DNA of 64,000 nt from Rhizobium sp. Root1220 (lineage in GTDB: Bacteria > Pseudomonadota > Alphaproteobacteria > Rhizobiales > Rhizobiaceae). Positions 8,393 to 17,507 of this stretch are shown here, piece by piece. Within the stretch, counting starts at the first letter, position 1, and every line of letters begins with the position of its first letter. The notes below the pieces were generated by a model. It searched no databases. It saw only the letters and a list, made by a program, of their open reading frames with translations, and was not told where the DNA came from. A program made the position numbers and the translations under genes. The stretch spans positions 1 to 64,000 of the forward strand of contig NZ_LMDG01000037.1 of assembly GCF_001426265.1 (NCBI RefSeq). Direction: 5' to 3'.

Positions 8393-8413
8393 CGGCGCCA
8401 AGGCGTGGCGCCG
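8393..8413 (-). terminator. hairpin after tam
   Basis: Perfect 8-bp stem CGGCGCCA/TGGCGCCG with a 5-base loop. It lies about 20 bp downstream of the tam stop on the minus strand and just upstream of zwf. No T-tract follows, so it may be a weak or Rho-assisted terminator. Confidence 0.4.
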
Positions 8414-8431
8414 CTCGCCTTGCCGACAGCC

Positions 8432-9202
8432 TCAGCCCTTGACGGCTACCATGAAGATTCGCGGAAATCTCAGGAGCACCCGCCCATCGGCCATCTTCGG
8501 ATAGGCCTTTTCGACGCGCGCGACGTAGTCGGCCAGGAACGCTTCGCGATGGTCCTCACCGGCGTGATCGAGATAGGGCCGCAAGCCGGTCCCTTTTACC
8601 CACTCGACGATCGCTGCCGCATCCGCCATCGGATGGTTGTAGGCCGTATGCCAGACATCGACGCGCGCAGCCTTTCCGATAAGGCGACTGTAGTAGGTCG
8701 CCGGCGGCGGCAGCGGGGTGCGCCGAACGCTCCTGGTCTCGAATGCCGTCGTCCACGGACCGGCATGTCCGGTTTCCTCCATCAACAGATGCGTCGGTTC
8801 CGTCAGGTTGTCCGGCATCTGTACGGCGAGCACGCCGCCGGGAGCCAGCCCGTCCATAAGGCGTTCGAAGATGTCGATATGGTTCGGCAGCCATTGGAAG
8901 ACGGCATTGGCGAACAGCAGGTCCACCGGCTCGGCTGGGTGCCAGGTGGCGAGGTCGGCTTCGACGAACGCCGTCCCCGGAAGGCGCCTGCGCGCCGCCT
9001 CCAGCATGTTCACGTCGCTGTCGAGACCTGAGACGCTCTCGGCGCCGTATCGGTCGATGATCAGTTCAGTCGAATTGCCGGGACCGCAACCAAGGTCGAC
9101 CGCGTGATTGACGCTGTCGAGCGGCACCTGAGCAAGCAGGTCGCGCGCCGGGCGCGTCCTTTCGTCCTCGAACTTCACATATTGGCTGGCAGACCATGCC
9201 AT
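8432..9202 (-). CDS. tam: trans-aconitate 2-methyltransferase
   Basis: 256 residues, matching Tam in length and order. It is a class I SAM methyltransferase that methylates trans-aconitate, a by-product that inhibits the TCA cycle. The N-terminus MAWSASQYVKFEDERTRPARDLL is characteristic of Tam. Motif I is DLGCGPGNST (36-45), and GLDSD follows as the SAM-ribose acidic motif. It is cytosolic. It lies between zwf and the TerC-like gene on the same strand, 16 bp after the latter's stop, so co-transcription is possible. Confidence 0.92.
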   Translation of the reverse strand: MAWSASQYVKFEDERTRPARDLLAQVPLDSVNHAVDLGCGPGNSTELIIDRYGAESVSGLDSDVNMLEAARRRLPGTAFVEADLATWHPAEPVDLLFANAVFQWLPNHIDIFERLMDGLAPGGVLAVQMPDNLTEPTHLLMEETGHAGPWTTAFETRSVRRTPLPPPATYYSRLIGKAARVDVWHTAYNHPMADAAAIVEWVKGTGLRPYLDHAGEDHREAFLADYVARVEKAYPKMADGRVLLRFPRIFMVAVKG

Positions 9203-9217
9203 GGAATGTCTCCTTGC

Positions 9218-10777
9218 TTATGCGGCTTCATCGATGCGCCTGACGCGCACCTTGTCGATATTGCGACCATCGAGCTTCACGACCTCGAACGAAAGATCGG
9301 CGGAGGCAACGTTCTCGCCCTCGTGGGGAAGGTGGCCCAGCCGCCACAGGATGAAACCCGCAAGCGTCGAATAGCGGTCCGCCTCATCGACGAGATCGAC
9401 GTCGAGCAGCTTCGAGGCATGTCTGATGTCGATCCAGCCGTCGACCGTCAGTGAGCCGTCCTCGCCGCGCTCGATGGTCAGCTTCTCCTCGTCTTCATCA
9501 GGGAATTCGCCGGCAATGGCCTCAAGCAGGTCCGTCGGCGTCACCATCCCTTCAATAGCGCCATACTCGTCAAGGACGATGGCGACCGCCTGGCTCGAGT
9601 GGCGCAACTGTTCCATAAGCTTCAGCGCGCTGATGCTCTCGTGAACCACCAGGGGCTGGCGGATGGAGCGTTCCGGATTGATCGCACCTTCGACAATGAG
9701 GTCGCGCAGCAGGTCGCGGGCGCTGGCGACGCCGATGAAATTGTCGAGGCTTCCCCGTGCGACCGGAAAGCGCGAATGGCCGAGATCGACGATGCGGCGC
9801 TGCAATTCGTCCTGTGGCGCGTCGAGGTCAAGCCAATCGATGCCGATCCGTGGCGTCATGATCGACTTGGCCGACCGCTCCGCGAGCGCCAGCACACCCT
9901 GGATCATGTCCTTTTCCTCGGGTGTGAAGACTTCTTCTTCGGCAGTCTGTTCGGCGATCATATCTGCCGTCGAGCCGAGCGTAACCTGCGGACGCTTGCC
10001 GCCCAGCAGGTTCAAAACCGCATCCGCAGTGCGCTCGCGGATATTGCTGGGCGTGATCAGGCGTTCGCGGTTGTGCCGTGCCAGCTGGTTCAGCGCCTCG
10101 ATGATGACCGAGAAGCCGATGGCGGCGTAGAGGTAACCCTTTGCCAGGTGGACGCCGAAGCCTTCGACGATCAGCGAGAAGCCGATCATCATCAGGAAGC
10201 CGAGGCAGAGTATGACGACGGTCGGATGCTTGCCGACGAAGGTCGTCAGCGGCTTGGAAAGCAAAAGCATGACGCCGACGGCGACAACCACGGCAATCAT
10301 CATGACAGGCAGATGCTGAACCATGCCGACGGCGGTGATGACGCTATCGAGCGAGAAGATCGCGTCCAGCACGAGGATCTGCACGATCACCTGCCAGAAG
10401 ACGGCGTGGACAACCTTCTTTTCGCTGGTCTCGGTATGGCCCTCGAGCCGTTCGTGCAATTCCATCGTTCCCTTGAAGAGCAGGAATACGCCGCCGCCGA
10501 TCAGAATGATGTCCCTGCCGGAAAAGCCACGGTCGAAGACCGAGAAGAGCGGTGCTGTCAGCGTGACCACCCAGGCAATGGACGCAAGCAGCGCCAGGCG
10601 GATCAGCAAGGCGAGGGCAAGACCCGTCCGCCGCGCACGGTCGCGCTGGTGCGGAGGCAGCTTGTCGGCCAGGATGGCGATGAAGACGAGGTTGTCGATG
10701 CCGAGAACGATCTCGAGCACGATCAGCGTAGCAAGACCGACCCAGGCGGAAGGGTCGGATATCCAGTCGAAGAACAT
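9218..10777 (-). CDS. TerC-CBS-CorC membrane protein
   Basis: 519 residues from ATG 10777; an adjacent TTG at 10780 is the alternative. Residues about 1-235 form a TerC-like membrane domain with six to seven helices and acidic intramembrane motifs (LEIVLGIDN, DAIFSLDSVITA). A pair of CBS domains follows (about 300-425, DYGAIEG in the second). A CorC/HlyC domain closes the protein (about 440-515). The arrangement matches the YegH/YoaE group of predicted metal-ion exporters. TerC relatives such as Alx export Mn2+; the substrate here is unproven. A perfect hairpin sits just before the start. Confidence 0.88.
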   Translation of the reverse strand: MFFDWISDPSAWVGLATLIVLEIVLGIDNLVFIAILADKLPPHQRDRARRTGLALALLIRLALLASIAWVVTLTAPLFSVFDRGFSGRDIILIGGGVFLLFKGTMELHERLEGHTETSEKKVVHAVFWQVIVQILVLDAIFSLDSVITAVGMVQHLPVMMIAVVVAVGVMLLLSKPLTTFVGKHPTVVILCLGFLMMIGFSLIVEGFGVHLAKGYLYAAIGFSVIIEALNQLARHNRERLITPSNIRERTADAVLNLLGGKRPQVTLGSTADMIAEQTAEEEVFTPEEKDMIQGVLALAERSAKSIMTPRIGIDWLDLDAPQDELQRRIVDLGHSRFPVARGSLDNFIGVASARDLLRDLIVEGAINPERSIRQPLVVHESISALKLMEQLRHSSQAVAIVLDEYGAIEGMVTPTDLLEAIAGEFPDEDEEKLTIERGEDGSLTVDGWIDIRHASKLLDVDLVDEADRYSTLAGFILWRLGHLPHEGENVASADLSFEVVKLDGRNIDKVRVRRIDEAA

Positions 10778-11160
10778 CAATGGTTCAATGCGGCCACTTC
10801 AGATGGCCGCTCCTTTTACTATGAAAATAATAGCTGCGGCCGCGCGTGGCACTCAGGCACTCGTCTGCCGCAGGGACAGGCGAGAAAACCGCAACGCAGG
10901 CGGTCGGAAAATGCGCGGGAACCCCGTGCTGGCAGCCGCATCTTCTACAGTAGTCGCCGCCGTCATCGGCCGGGAGTTCCCGGTTGGGATGGGCGGAACT
11001 GGTACTGGAAGGGTCGCTGTCGGGCATGCCACAATTTTGAAGATGAACGGGTTTCAGCGCAAGGGGGCGCGTGCAAATTCGTTTATACGATCTTTATGTG
11101 ACAACAATGCGAGGAGCGGGCAACCGCCCGGGGAGCCATCCCCGGGCCATTGCGGAGGCT
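10778..11160. other. intergenic, promoter region of TerC-like gene
   Basis: 383 bp with no convincing ORF. On the minus strand this is the leader of the TerC-CBS-CorC gene. It contains a perfect 7-bp-stem hairpin at 10790-10810 and several GC-rich inverted segments. I looked for a yybP-ykoY-type manganese element and could not match its conserved loops. The distal end near 11120-11150 has GGGGAGCCATCCCCGG, a small hairpin downstream of the cupin gene. Confidence 0.4.
10790..10810 (-). promoter_or_regulatory. hairpin in leader of TerC-like gene
   Basis: GCGGCCA-CTTCAGA-TGGCCGC is a perfect 7-bp stem with a 7-base loop. It ends about 12 bases upstream of ATG 10777, where the ribosome would bind, and no clear Shine-Dalgarno lies outside it. 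It could modulate translation. The + strand TCCTTTT that follows could alternatively make it an upstream terminator. Confidence 0.4.
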
Positions 11161-11628
11161 TCAAGCGGCCAGAATAGTGATGCCGTGAGCATTCGCGGCG
11201 GCGGTTGCGCGCGCGGTCGTCTCGGGCGAAGGCGCAGCCTTCGGCGGCTCCTGCAAGCCGGCGGTCTCGAAGAATTCGACCATGTCGCTATCGACGATCG
11301 CCGAGAAGACCACGGGCTCGGCACTGGCGTTGACATAGCCATGCGGCTGGTTGGCGTCGATCCGGACGATGTCGCCGGCCGTTGCCTCGAACTCTTCCAG
11401 GCCGCTATCTGTCATCCGGCGCACGTTCAGCCTGCCTTCGACAATGCGGAAGACCTCGGGACTGTTGTGCCGGTGCATCGGCGTCCTGCTACCGGGCGGC
11501 ACGGTAATGTCGAAGATATTCAGCCAGGTTCCTTCCAGGCGAGCCCGTCGCTCGACCCGGTCGCCCATCACGAAGAACACCTTCGCTCCGGACGGGGCAT
11601 GCGGTTGCACAAATGAGTTGGACATCAT
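11161..11628 (-). CDS. cupin-domain protein
   Basis: 155 residues from the tandem ATG at 11628/11625. A single cupin barrel: motif 1 MHRHNSPEVFRIVEG gives His52, His54 and Glu58 as metal ligands, and motif 2 ANQPHGYVN gives His95. The C-terminal tail is Ala/Thr-rich. Such small cupins are often metal-dependent dioxygenases, isomerases or sugar-binding proteins; the substrate cannot be read here. It lies 149 bp downstream of the patatin gene on the same strand. Confidence 0.75.
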   Translation of the reverse strand: MMSNSFVQPHAPSGAKVFFVMGDRVERRARLEGTWLNIFDITVPPGSRTPMHRHNSPEVFRIVEGRLNVRRMTDSGLEEFEATAGDIVRIDANQPHGYVNASAEPVVFSAIVDSDMVEFFETAGLQEPPKAAPSPETTARATAAANAHGITILAA

Positions 11629-11777
11629 GTCTCGCTTTTCTTTTTCTTGGCGGCGAGCGCGATAGACCTTTCGAAAGATCTTGGCAACCCGCCAATATTC
11701 GTCGCGAATGCCGCGATTCACCGGCCGTGAAGTGGGAACTGACCCGGTCATCATCAAGATAGCGCTCGGTACGAGCA

Positions 11778-12836
11778 TCAATGTTTTTCGGCGACAATGC
11801 GTTTGGCGACAGCATCGAGCGCGCGTCCGTTATCCCTGATCATGTCTCCCGCGATGCTCTTCAGTGCCATGATATTGCCGGGCGATGCGTCATCGAGCGC
11901 GTCGTTCTCCTGCGCCGTCAATTGCCGGTCGAGCCGGAAATAACTGAGGCTGTCGACGTTCTCCTCCGTTACGACCGTGGAGTAATCGAGGCCCGTATCC
12001 ACCGGGTTGAGGAGCTTGTTGGCCTGGTAGGCGGCTGTGCTCGCCTGGCCTTGCATGAGGATCGAGATCAGCGGCGTGTCGCGCAAGGGATCCATCCAGC
12101 CGAGCACGCCCCAGCTCTTCGCCTCCTGATAGGGCACCACGCGGTTCTGCTGCCCGGTTCCGAGCGAAAGAAACGTCAGCGTGTCTCCCTGCTGTTCCCA
12201 CGGCCTTTTTCGTGCCTCGACATAGGCGCCGAGAATGGGATCATTGGCAAACACACCGCCGTCTATCAACGCCACGAAACGCTCCTCGATATCCTCCGTT
12301 CCCACGCGTTCGATCAGCGCTGGCGGGAAGTAGGTGGGGGCTGCCGATGTCGCGCGCGCCGCTTCCCAGTAGCGAAACCTGCTATTCTTGTTGTCGGCAT
12401 TCGTCAGAAAGAGAGCAGCCCGCTTCTGTATGTCGTAGGCGGTCAGGAAAACGGTCGAAAGCCCCTTGTCCAGCGTGGCTTCGCCGAGGCGACGTCTGAG
12501 CTTCTCGGCCAATGCCTCTGGCCGATACTTCGCCGCATGAAGGCCGAGAAAATTGGCCACGCTGGAGACGATGTCACGCTTGAAGATCTCCTTGCCTTCG
12601 TCTTCGTAGAGGCTGACCAGGTCCTCGGGCGTGCAGGCTGCTTCGCCCAGCTCCGTTGGGTGCGGGCACGTCAGGCCGGCGGCGATGATGCCGCCCGTCG
12701 ATGTGCCGGCGATCATGTCGAAAGCCCGGTGCAGCGGTATGCCCGAGAGCCGCTTCGCGAGATCGACAAGGATCATCGCCGGGATCAGGCCGCGTATGCC
12801 GCCGCCGTCGATCGAAAGAATAAAGCGCGTTCCCAT
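11778..12836 (-). CDS. patatin-like phospholipase
   Basis: 352 residues from ATG 12836, preceded by GGAGGAG. A Ser/Asp-dyad lipid acyl hydrolase: oxyanion motif DGGGIRG (10-16), nucleophile elbow GTSTG (44-48, Ser46), and catalytic Asp in IDGGVFAND (Asp192). Length and layout resemble both stand-alone bacterial patatins and the CBASS effector CapV. No cGAS-like nucleotidyltransferase or ancillary CBASS gene is adjacent, so a housekeeping lipid role is the safer reading. No signal peptide; cytoplasmic or membrane-associated. Confidence 0.88.
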   Translation of the reverse strand: MGTRFILSIDGGGIRGLIPAMILVDLAKRLSGIPLHRAFDMIAGTSTGGIIAAGLTCPHPTELGEAACTPEDLVSLYEDEGKEIFKRDIVSSVANFLGLHAAKYRPEALAEKLRRRLGEATLDKGLSTVFLTAYDIQKRAALFLTNADNKNSRFRYWEAARATSAAPTYFPPALIERVGTEDIEERFVALIDGGVFANDPILGAYVEARKRPWEQQGDTLTFLSLGTGQQNRVVPYQEAKSWGVLGWMDPLRDTPLISILMQGQASTAAYQANKLLNPVDTGLDYSTVVTEENVDSLSYFRLDRQLTAQENDALDDASPGNIMALKSIAGDMIRDNGRALDAVAKRIVAEKH

Positions 12837-12946
12837 TCTCTCCTCCAACCCGGATCATCCGGTAGAGCAAAGTATGGGATATAAACCAAAGATTGCAATA
12901 AACCAAAAAGCTCTCTTTGATTGTGATTGGTTGTGCGCACTTCTAC

Positions 12947-13987
12947 TCAGAACTGCGTGATTACGCTGATCCCGGTGGCTTCCGCCTTGTCGAGGGTCAT
13001 CAGGGCCGGGATTGCCTCGAGGAGGTTGATGCGTCGTCTGATCAGCTTCTGCGGCGCGATCTTGCCGGCCGCGAGCATGGACAGCATCGCGTCGTAGCGC
13101 CAGGCCTGCATGCCGTGGCTTCCGTAAATCTCCAGTTCGTGGCCGATGACCTGCGCCATCGGGATCTGTGGTGTCGCGTACTCGCCGAGCATGAGGCCAA
13201 CCTGCACGTGCCGGCCGCGCCGGCGCAGGTTCTTGATCGAGTTGAAGCAGGTGACGGGATGACCGAGCGCATCGATCGAGACATGCGCGCCGCCCTTGGT
13301 TATGTCGCGCACGGCCTCCGCCACGTCGGCAACGGTTGTCGCGTTGATCGTCGCCACGGCACCGCATTCGCGGGCAAAGGCAAGTTTCTCGTCGGAGACG
13401 TCGATGGCGATTGCATTGGCGCCGAGCGCCGTCGCGATCATGATGGCCGATAGACCGACGCCGCCGCAGCCATGCACGGCAATCCACTCGCCGGGACCGG
13501 TGCGCGCCTGATCGGCGACGGCGCGGAACGATGTCGCGAAGCGGCAGCCGAGGCTCGCCGCAGTCGCATCGTCGATCGTCTCAGGCAGGTGGACGAGATT
13601 GGTATCGGCATAGTCGATCGCCACGTACTCGGCAAAGGAGCCCCAATGGGTGAAGCCGGGCTGGAACTGGTTGGGGCAAACCTGCTGGTTGCCCGAGTGG
13701 CACTCGCTGCAGTGGCCGCATCCGGAGACGAAGGGCACGGTGACCCGGTCCCCGATCTTGAAGCGCACGACACCCTTGCCGGTCGCAACCACCTTCCCGG
13801 CAAGTTCGTGGCCCGGCACATGTGGCAGGCGAATATCGGGATCGTGGCCCATCCAGCCGTGCCAGTCGCTGCGGCAAAGTCCGGTCGCGCCGACGGCGAT
13901 GACGACGCTGTCCTCGCCGGGTGTCGGATCGGGCAAGGTACGGATTTCCGGCGCCCTTTCGAAGGCATCGTAGAACATGGCTTTCAT
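12947..13987 (-). CDS. zinc-dependent alcohol dehydrogenase
   Basis: 346 residues from ATG 13987 (CGGAG upstream). A medium-chain dehydrogenase with catalytic zinc ligands Cys38 and the His60-Glu61 pair (GHE). The structural-zinc cysteines are 90, 93, 96 and 104. The GCGGVG nucleotide motif of the Rossmann domain is present. It likely oxidises an alcohol or polyol with NAD(P)+ in the cytosol; the substrate is not readable. It is divergent from the class IV aminotransferase at 14240, with about 250 bp of shared upstream DNA. Confidence 0.88.
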   Translation of the reverse strand: MKAMFYDAFERAPEIRTLPDPTPGEDSVVIAVGATGLCRSDWHGWMGHDPDIRLPHVPGHELAGKVVATGKGVVRFKIGDRVTVPFVSGCGHCSECHSGNQQVCPNQFQPGFTHWGSFAEYVAIDYADTNLVHLPETIDDATAASLGCRFATSFRAVADQARTGPGEWIAVHGCGGVGLSAIMIATALGANAIAIDVSDEKLAFARECGAVATINATTVADVAEAVRDITKGGAHVSIDALGHPVTCFNSIKNLRRRGRHVQVGLMLGEYATPQIPMAQVIGHELEIYGSHGMQAWRYDAMLSMLAAGKIAPQKLIRRRINLLEAIPALMTLDKAEATGISVITQF

Positions 13988-14239
13988 CGCGTCGTGCTCC
14001 GGTTTTGCCTGCGTTGGCGCCGCCCCATGATGGCATGCCGCTGCTGGTGCTTCAAACCACGCATCCATGATATTCGTTGATGCACCCATCGCGCGGATGT
14101 GGACCAATGCGAATGATTCTTGCCGAGAATGACTCCTCGAAGGCATTTTTCTTGCTTAGCATTTTTCGTCGTGCATTTCCCGCTTGACCGCGTCTTCGAC
14201 TGGGGATTTTGCTCTTCGAACATTTGAAGGAGGAGTCTC

Positions 14240-15127
14240 ATGGCCGTCGATACATCGCCCCGCTCAACCACCTGGACCAATGTTGAAGGAGAGTGGCTTG
14301 CCGGCAATCCTCCGTTGATCGGGCCAACCTCGCACGCCATGTGGCTGGGTTCGACCGTTTTTGACGGCGCCCGCTGGTTCGATGGCATCGCGCCCGATCT
14401 CGACCTGCACTGCCAGCGCCTAAACCGCTCCGCCGTCGCCATGGGACTGAAGGTGATCAAGACCGCCGAGGAGATCGAGGCGCTCGCCTGGGAGGGGATC
14501 AAGAAATTCGATGGCAAGACGCCGATCTACATCAAGCCGATGTATTGGGGCGAGCATGGTTCGCCGGGCGGCGTTGTCCGGGTTGACGGAGAATCCACCC
14601 GTTTCGCGCTCTGCCTGTTCGAGGCGCCGCTGGGCAACAACGCGCCCAATTCGCTGACGGTTTCGCCCTATCGCCGCCCGTCGCCGGAAACCGCGATGAC
14701 GGATGCCAAGGCAGGCGCGCTTTATCCAAACAGTGGTCGTGCGATACATGACGCCAGGAGCCGCGGCTTCGACAACGCGCTGATGCGCGACATGAACGGC
14801 AACGTTGTCGAAACCGCATCCTCCAATGTCTTCATGGTCAAGAACGGCATCGTCTCGACCCCGATCGCCAACCGCACCTTTCTTGCCGGCATCACCCGCG
14901 CGCGTGTCATCCGCCTGTTGCGCACTGCAGGCTTCGAGGTGCGTGAAGTCACGCTCTCGGTCGAGGATTTCGCCAATGCCGATGAGATCTTCACGACGGG
15001 CAACTACTCCAAGGTCGTCGGCGTCAATCGCCTCGATGATCGCGATTTCCAGCAGGGGCCGGTAACCCGCAAGGCGTTCGAGCTGTACATGCACTGGGCT
15101 TTTGGCCGCAGCGAAAGCGACAGCTGA
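14240..15127 (+). CDS. class IV (branched-chain-type) aminotransferase
   Basis: 295 residues with GGAGGAG ahead of ATG. A fold-type IV PLP enzyme: the Schiff-base Lys157 lies in TDAKAGALYPNSG, and Glu191 in VVETASSNVF contacts the pyridine nitrogen. It resembles rhizobial branched-chain aminotransferase paralogues (IlvE-like), which move amino groups between Leu/Ile/Val and 2-oxoglutarate. The D-amino-acid aminotransferase and ADC-lyase groups share this fold, so substrate specificity is inferred. It is monocistronic. Confidence 0.83.
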   Translation: MAVDTSPRSTTWTNVEGEWLAGNPPLIGPTSHAMWLGSTVFDGARWFDGIAPDLDLHCQRLNRSAVAMGLKVIKTAEEIEALAWEGIKKFDGKTPIYIKPMYWGEHGSPGGVVRVDGESTRFALCLFEAPLGNNAPNSLTVSPYRRPSPETAMTDAKAGALYPNSGRAIHDARSRGFDNALMRDMNGNVVETASSNVFMVKNGIVSTPIANRTFLAGITRARVIRLLRTAGFEVREVTLSVEDFANADEIFTTGNYSKVVGVNRLDDRDFQQGPVTRKAFELYMHWAFGRSESDS

Positions 15128-15242
15128 CCACGATCACCAATCCTGCTTTAATGTGAACCGGCCGCGCCCGCCGCGTCCGGACAACCCCGCTGGCGGGGAG
15201 GTCGGCATCCCCTAATCCGGCAAGGAGCGAAATGGCTGTGTC

Positions 15243-16169
15243 ATGATCGTGCGCCCCCGTCCAACGCTGCTTCGCCTTTTCTTCATTCTTCGCGGCTCTA
15301 TCATCCAGCAGGTGTTTCCGCAGATCCTCATCACCAGCGTGATTTCCGCGTTGGTGGTGTTCGCCCATACCCTCCGGCCGGGCCTGTTGCCGGTGATCAG
15401 TGGCGCGCCTTTTGCGCTTCTCGGCATCGCGATCTCGATCTTCCTCGGCTTTCGCAACAACGCTTGCTACGACCGTTGGTGGGAAGCCCGCAAACAGTGG
15501 GGGCAGCTCGTCTTTTCCGCGCGACATTTCGCGCGCCAGACGCTGGTCCTTGAAGCATCTGCGGGCAGGGGCGGTAGCGATGCCCGCGAGCGCCTGCTCA
15601 TTCTGGTTATCGCCTTCATCCAGTCGCTGGTTCCGCATCTGCGCACCGGCAGCACTCGCGACAAGGTCGAGCGACTGTTGTCCGAGGACCTGAAGGCGCG
15701 CTATCGGGCGAGCCGCGCGCCGCCCGAGGCACTTTCACTGGCAATCGGAAGCGAGCTTGCCGACCTTCGCGCCAGGGGCATGCTCACCGACATCTCCTAC
15801 CAGTTGCTCGACAGGACGCTCGGCGATCTGATGGCCGCCCAGACCGCATGCGAGCGTATCCGCTGGACGCCAGTGCCCTTTGGCTACACGCTGCTGCTGC
15901 ATCGCACGGCGTTTCTCTTCTGCGTGCTGCTGCCCTTCGGATTCGATGATGTGCTGGGCTGGTTCATGCCGTTCGCCACCGCGCTGGTCGCCTACACCTT
16001 CTTCGGTCTCGATGCGCTCGGCGACGAGCTGGAAGAACCCTTCGGCAACCAGCAGAATGCATTGCCGATCGGCGCTTTGGCAGACATGATCGAGATAAAC
16101 CTGCGCGAGGCCATGGGCGAGAAGGACCTGGATCCGCTTCCCGTGCCGGTGGACTATCTGCTTATGTAG
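15243..16169 (+). CDS. bestrophin-family channel (UPF0187)
   Basis: 308 residues. Typical bestrophin-like markers: an N-terminal RPRPTLLRLFFILRGSII segment, two early helices (about 20-45 and 55-72), then FRNNACYDRWWEARKQWGQLV with the conserved N-x-A-Y-D-R-W-W signature. A second helix pair lies about 210-250, then the acidic LGDELEEPFGNQQNALPI motif. Bacterial members form pentameric ion channels in the inner membrane. It follows the aminotransferase by 115 bp on the same strand. Confidence 0.88.
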   Translation: MIVRPRPTLLRLFFILRGSIIQQVFPQILITSVISALVVFAHTLRPGLLPVISGAPFALLGIAISIFLGFRNNACYDRWWEARKQWGQLVFSARHFARQTLVLEASAGRGGSDARERLLILVIAFIQSLVPHLRTGSTRDKVERLLSEDLKARYRASRAPPEALSLAIGSELADLRARGMLTDISYQLLDRTLGDLMAAQTACERIRWTPVPFGYTLLLHRTAFLFCVLLPFGFDDVLGWFMPFATALVAYTFFGLDALGDELEEPFGNQQNALPIGALADMIEINLREAMGEKDLDPLPVPVDYLLM

Positions 16170-16180
16170 AGCGGCGGCAA

Positions 16181-17410
16181 TTAGCCCGCCGCCGTCCTCG
16201 GTCGCACCGCCCACGCGTAAACCGCGCCCGCGATCAGCAGCACGCAGGTGCCGAGAAACACCGCCCGCATGCCGATATGGCCGCCGACGAAGCCGCCCAG
16301 CACCGGTCCGGCGACTTGGCCGACATACTGTGACGACACCGACAGACCGAGGATACTGCCCGCCGCGCTATCCGGCACGCTGTGACGGATCACGGCGGAG
16401 ATGCAGGGGAGCAGCCCGCCGAGCGCCACGCCCATCAGGAAACGCAGGATGATCAGCTGCCAGGAGCTGGTGACGAGCGCCTGCGGGATCAGCAGAACGC
16501 CGGCCACCGCCAGCGCACCGGCAATAACGGGCCAGTGGCCGATGCGGTCGGCAAGCTTGCCGAGCCGTGACGCCGACAGGATGGCGCCGAGCGCCGCCGC
16601 CGACATGACAATGCCGGCGGTCATCGTCACAGTTTCCGGATTGCCCACCAGTTGCGCCACGTAGACGGTAATGATCGGCTCGATCGACATGTTGGCGAGC
16701 ATCAGCAGCATGCCGGTAGCGAGCATCGCAATAACCGGTCGCTTGTCGGGGATTGAGGCCCAACCGCCGCTTGCCTTCGCCGCCTGCTTGCGGGCAGGGG
16801 ACTTTTCCTCCTTGATCAGGAACGTCGTTGCCAGGAAGGCGAGGAAGATCATCGCACCCGCGGCCAGGAACGTGCCGCGAATCCCGATCAGCGGCGGCAA
16901 CGCTCCGCCGATCAGCGGCCCGACCAGATTGCCAGCCATGATGCCGGACGCGAGCGTGCCGAGCGCCCATGCCGAGCGATCCTTCGGCGTCTGTGTCGCG
17001 ACAAGCACCATCGACCCGGAGGAATAGCCGCCGGCAAGCCCGACGAACAGGCGCAGCGCCACCAGTTGCCAGATATTCCCGGCCATGCCCATCAGCGAAA
17101 TCGCTACCGTCATCCCGAGGCTGGCACGCACCAGCATCAGCTTTCGTCCATAGATGTCGCCCAGCCGGCCCCAGAGCGGCGCGACGAGGGCGGCGGCAAA
17201 GAAGGTCGCGCCATAGGCGATGCCCGACCACTGCACGATCGCCGCATGATCGCTGACCCCGAGTTCCTCGACATAGAGCGGCAGGAACGGCAGCAGCAGT
17301 GTCATGGCGACGATGGTGGTGAAGGAGCCGATCAACGAAACCGCGAGGTTGCGCTTCCAGTGGATGGAGCCGGGCTCGGCGGCGGCTGCATCCCATTTGG
17401 TATCGGACAT
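16181..17410 (-). CDS. MFS efflux transporter, MdtG-like
   Basis: 409 residues from ATG 17410 (GAAGG seven bases upstream); longer in-frame extensions are not membrane-protein-like. Twelve predicted helices. The MFS loop motif is GRLGDIYGRKLML between helices 2 and 3, with a related GKLADRIGHWPV after helix 8. This points to a drug:H+ antiporter-1 (MdtG-type) inner-membrane exporter. It converges with bestrophin (11 bp between stops). Substrate unknown. Confidence 0.85.
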   Translation of the reverse strand: MSDTKWDAAAAEPGSIHWKRNLAVSLIGSFTTIVAMTLLLPFLPLYVEELGVSDHAAIVQWSGIAYGATFFAAALVAPLWGRLGDIYGRKLMLVRASLGMTVAISLMGMAGNIWQLVALRLFVGLAGGYSSGSMVLVATQTPKDRSAWALGTLASGIMAGNLVGPLIGGALPPLIGIRGTFLAAGAMIFLAFLATTFLIKEEKSPARKQAAKASGGWASIPDKRPVIAMLATGMLLMLANMSIEPIITVYVAQLVGNPETVTMTAGIVMSAAALGAILSASRLGKLADRIGHWPVIAGALAVAGVLLIPQALVTSSWQLIILRFLMGVALGGLLPCISAVIRHSVPDSAAGSILGLSVSSQYVGQVAGPVLGGFVGGHIGMRAVFLGTCVLLIAGAVYAWAVRPRTAAG

Positions 17411-17507
17411 GTCGTGGCCTTCGCATTGGTCGTGAATGTGGGCTGCGCCGCGTGCGAAACCATGTTGCCTTCGCCGCGCAAGAGAATCGGCACTGCAGCC
17501 GAGGCTG

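Noticed and set aside
9599..11101. Long plus-strand open frame of 500 codons
   Set aside because: It is the antisense shadow of the TerC-CBS-CorC gene; its translation is Asp/Arg/His-rich with no domain.
10778..11160. yybP-ykoY manganese riboswitch before the TerC-like gene
   Set aside because: I could not find the conserved loop sequences; only a generic hairpin is supported.
11778..13987. CBASS or other defence locus around the patatin gene
   Set aside because: Neighbours are an alcohol dehydrogenase and a cupin; no nucleotidyltransferase, E1/E2/JAB or HORMA/TRIP13 genes are present.
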